Part shown: positions 63,490 through 64,000 of the stretch, in pieces | How the letters are laid out: each line of letters opens with the position of its first letter | How positions within the stretch are numbered: position 1 is the stretch's first letter | Assembly: GCA_021927905.1 (NCBI GenBank) | Contig: BLLK01000045.1 | Location: forward strand, 62,001-126,000 | Reading direction: 5' to 3' | Length of the DNA: 64,000 bases | DNA from: Chaetoceros tenuissimus | Taxonomy: Eukaryota; Bacillariophyta; Thalassiosirophyceae; Chaetocerotales; Chaetocerotaceae | The notes under the pieces: generated by a model | The model's database searches: none | Told to the model about the DNA's origin: nothing | What the model saw: only the letters and a program-made list of their open reading frames with translations | Translations under genes and position numbers: made by a program

Positions 63490-64000
63490 ATGCATGGAAA
63501 TTTGAATGGGGGGCGACGCAGAGGAGCTGCGTCCTCTGTGGACTTTTATCGCCGAGTTCCCAAAGATTTAACCGAAGCAACAACACTTGGAGCATTTATG
63601 TCTCTCTGTGCAATGCTACTAATGGCATTACTATTCTCTGCTGAAACATTTGCATTTGCAAGGTCAAAAATTAGCACTGAGATTGCACTAGATGACAACA
63701 CAGATCCTCAGATTCAGCTCAATTTCAATGTGACCCTGTTTGATCTTCATTGCGATTATGTTTCGGTTGATGTTTGGGATGTACTTGGGACCAATAAGCA
63801 GAATGTCACCAAGAATATTGAAAAGTGGCAAGTGGATGCTGAAGGAAATAGGCGTAGCTTTTCTGGGAGAAATAGAGAAACTAGAGAGTTGCGATATGAA
63901 GAGCATGAAGAGACTTTGGAGGAGTTACATGAGAATGGTGTGCATGTGACTGAGATTTCTTCCCAAGCTCATTTTGATGAGTTTGTAAAGGAGCATGAAA
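63490..64000 (+). CDS. ERV46-like/PDI fusion protein, 5' part
   Basis: Runs off the right edge; 170 codons are visible. FYRRVPKDLTEATTLGAF, then a membrane helix (LCAMLLMALLFSAETFAF) and FNVTLFDLHCDYVSVDVWDVLGTNKQNVTKNI match the N-terminal part of ERGIC/ERV41-ERV46 proteins. The order, and the following EISSQAHFDEFVKEHE, closely resemble plant PDI-like 5-3/5-4, in which a thioredoxin domain sits inside the ERV part, so a CxxC domain is expected just outside the window. Such proteins cycle between ER and Golgi and may fold cargo. Confidence 0.82.
   Translation, partial: MHGNLNGGRRRGAASSVDFYRRVPKDLTEATTLGAFMSLCAMLLMALLFSAETFAFARSKISTEIALDDNTDPQIQLNFNVTLFDLHCDYVSVDVWDVLGTNKQNVTKNIEKWQVDAEGNRRSFSGRNRETRELRYEEHEETLEELHENGVHVTEISSQAHFDEFVKEHE

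Noticed and set aside
1-64000. tRNA genes
   Set aside because: Scanning non-coding stretches for a TTCGA-type T-loop with acceptor pairing gave no convincing cloverleaf. A covariance-model scan would be needed to be sure.
1-64000. Transposons, retroelements or CRISPR arrays
   Set aside because: No transposase, reverse transcriptase or integrase motifs, long terminal repeats or spaced repeats were seen. The only element-like feature is the foldback at 66-176.

Overview
The window looks like nuclear DNA of a diatom, most likely a centric one. The DNA is AT-rich and gene-dense (33 gene models in 64 kb, no operons). Introns are short GT-AG introns, mostly 50-110 nt. Several proteins start with a signal peptide followed by the diatom plastid motif ASAFAP or a near form: enoyl-ACP reductase (SAFAP), a small basic protein (TSAFAP), a thylakoid lumen protein (ASAF) and an MscS channel (SAFAP further in). 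A BspA-type leucine-rich repeat gene, a GH81 beta-1,3-glucanase (chrysolaminarin-type substrate) and a MYND protein also fit a diatom. Species cannot be fixed from the sequence alone.

Layout. 0-9 kb: a foldback repeat, a MYND zinc-finger gene, a class 3 lipase, a class I heme peroxidase, the repair factor CSA/ERCC8 and the selenocysteine-pathway kinase PSTK. 9-19 kb: a four-exon GH81 glucanase, a BspA-like LRR gene, a UPF1/IGHMBP2-type helicase with an N-terminal leader, and HisG. 19-31 kb: an NTE-type patatin phospholipase, an FAD monooxygenase, plastid FabI, an mTERF protein, a PH-domain protein, a small plastid-targeted basic protein and a NAGPA-type phosphodiester glycosidase. 31-41 kb: a small membrane protein, an unrecognised 755-aa protein, a tandem plastid GET3/ArsA ATPase, a small basic protein, a double-translin fusion and a Rheb-like GTPase. 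41-54 kb: a five-exon RIC1-like protein, a TL15-like lumen protein and a 1615-aa coiled-coil protein. 54-64 kb: a secreted repeat protein, two small proteins, an MscS channel, an NFACT-R protein, RsmE, TAP42/IGBP1 and the 5' part of an ERV46-PDI fusion.

The genes do not form one pathway. Themes are plastid biogenesis (FabI, GET3 tandem, TL15, MscS, possibly helicase, mTERF, RsmE and NFACT-R) and growth signalling (Rheb-like and TAP42, both in the TOR orbit in other eukaryotes, but not adjacent here). No transposase, reverse transcriptase, CRISPR array, rRNA or convincing tRNA was seen. The items most worth a second look are the double-translin fusion, the tandem plastid GET3, the Rheb-like GTPase with an altered G4 motif, the unrecognised 755-aa protein, and palindromic octamers (CTAGCTAG, GTACGTAC) that recur in non-coding DNA.
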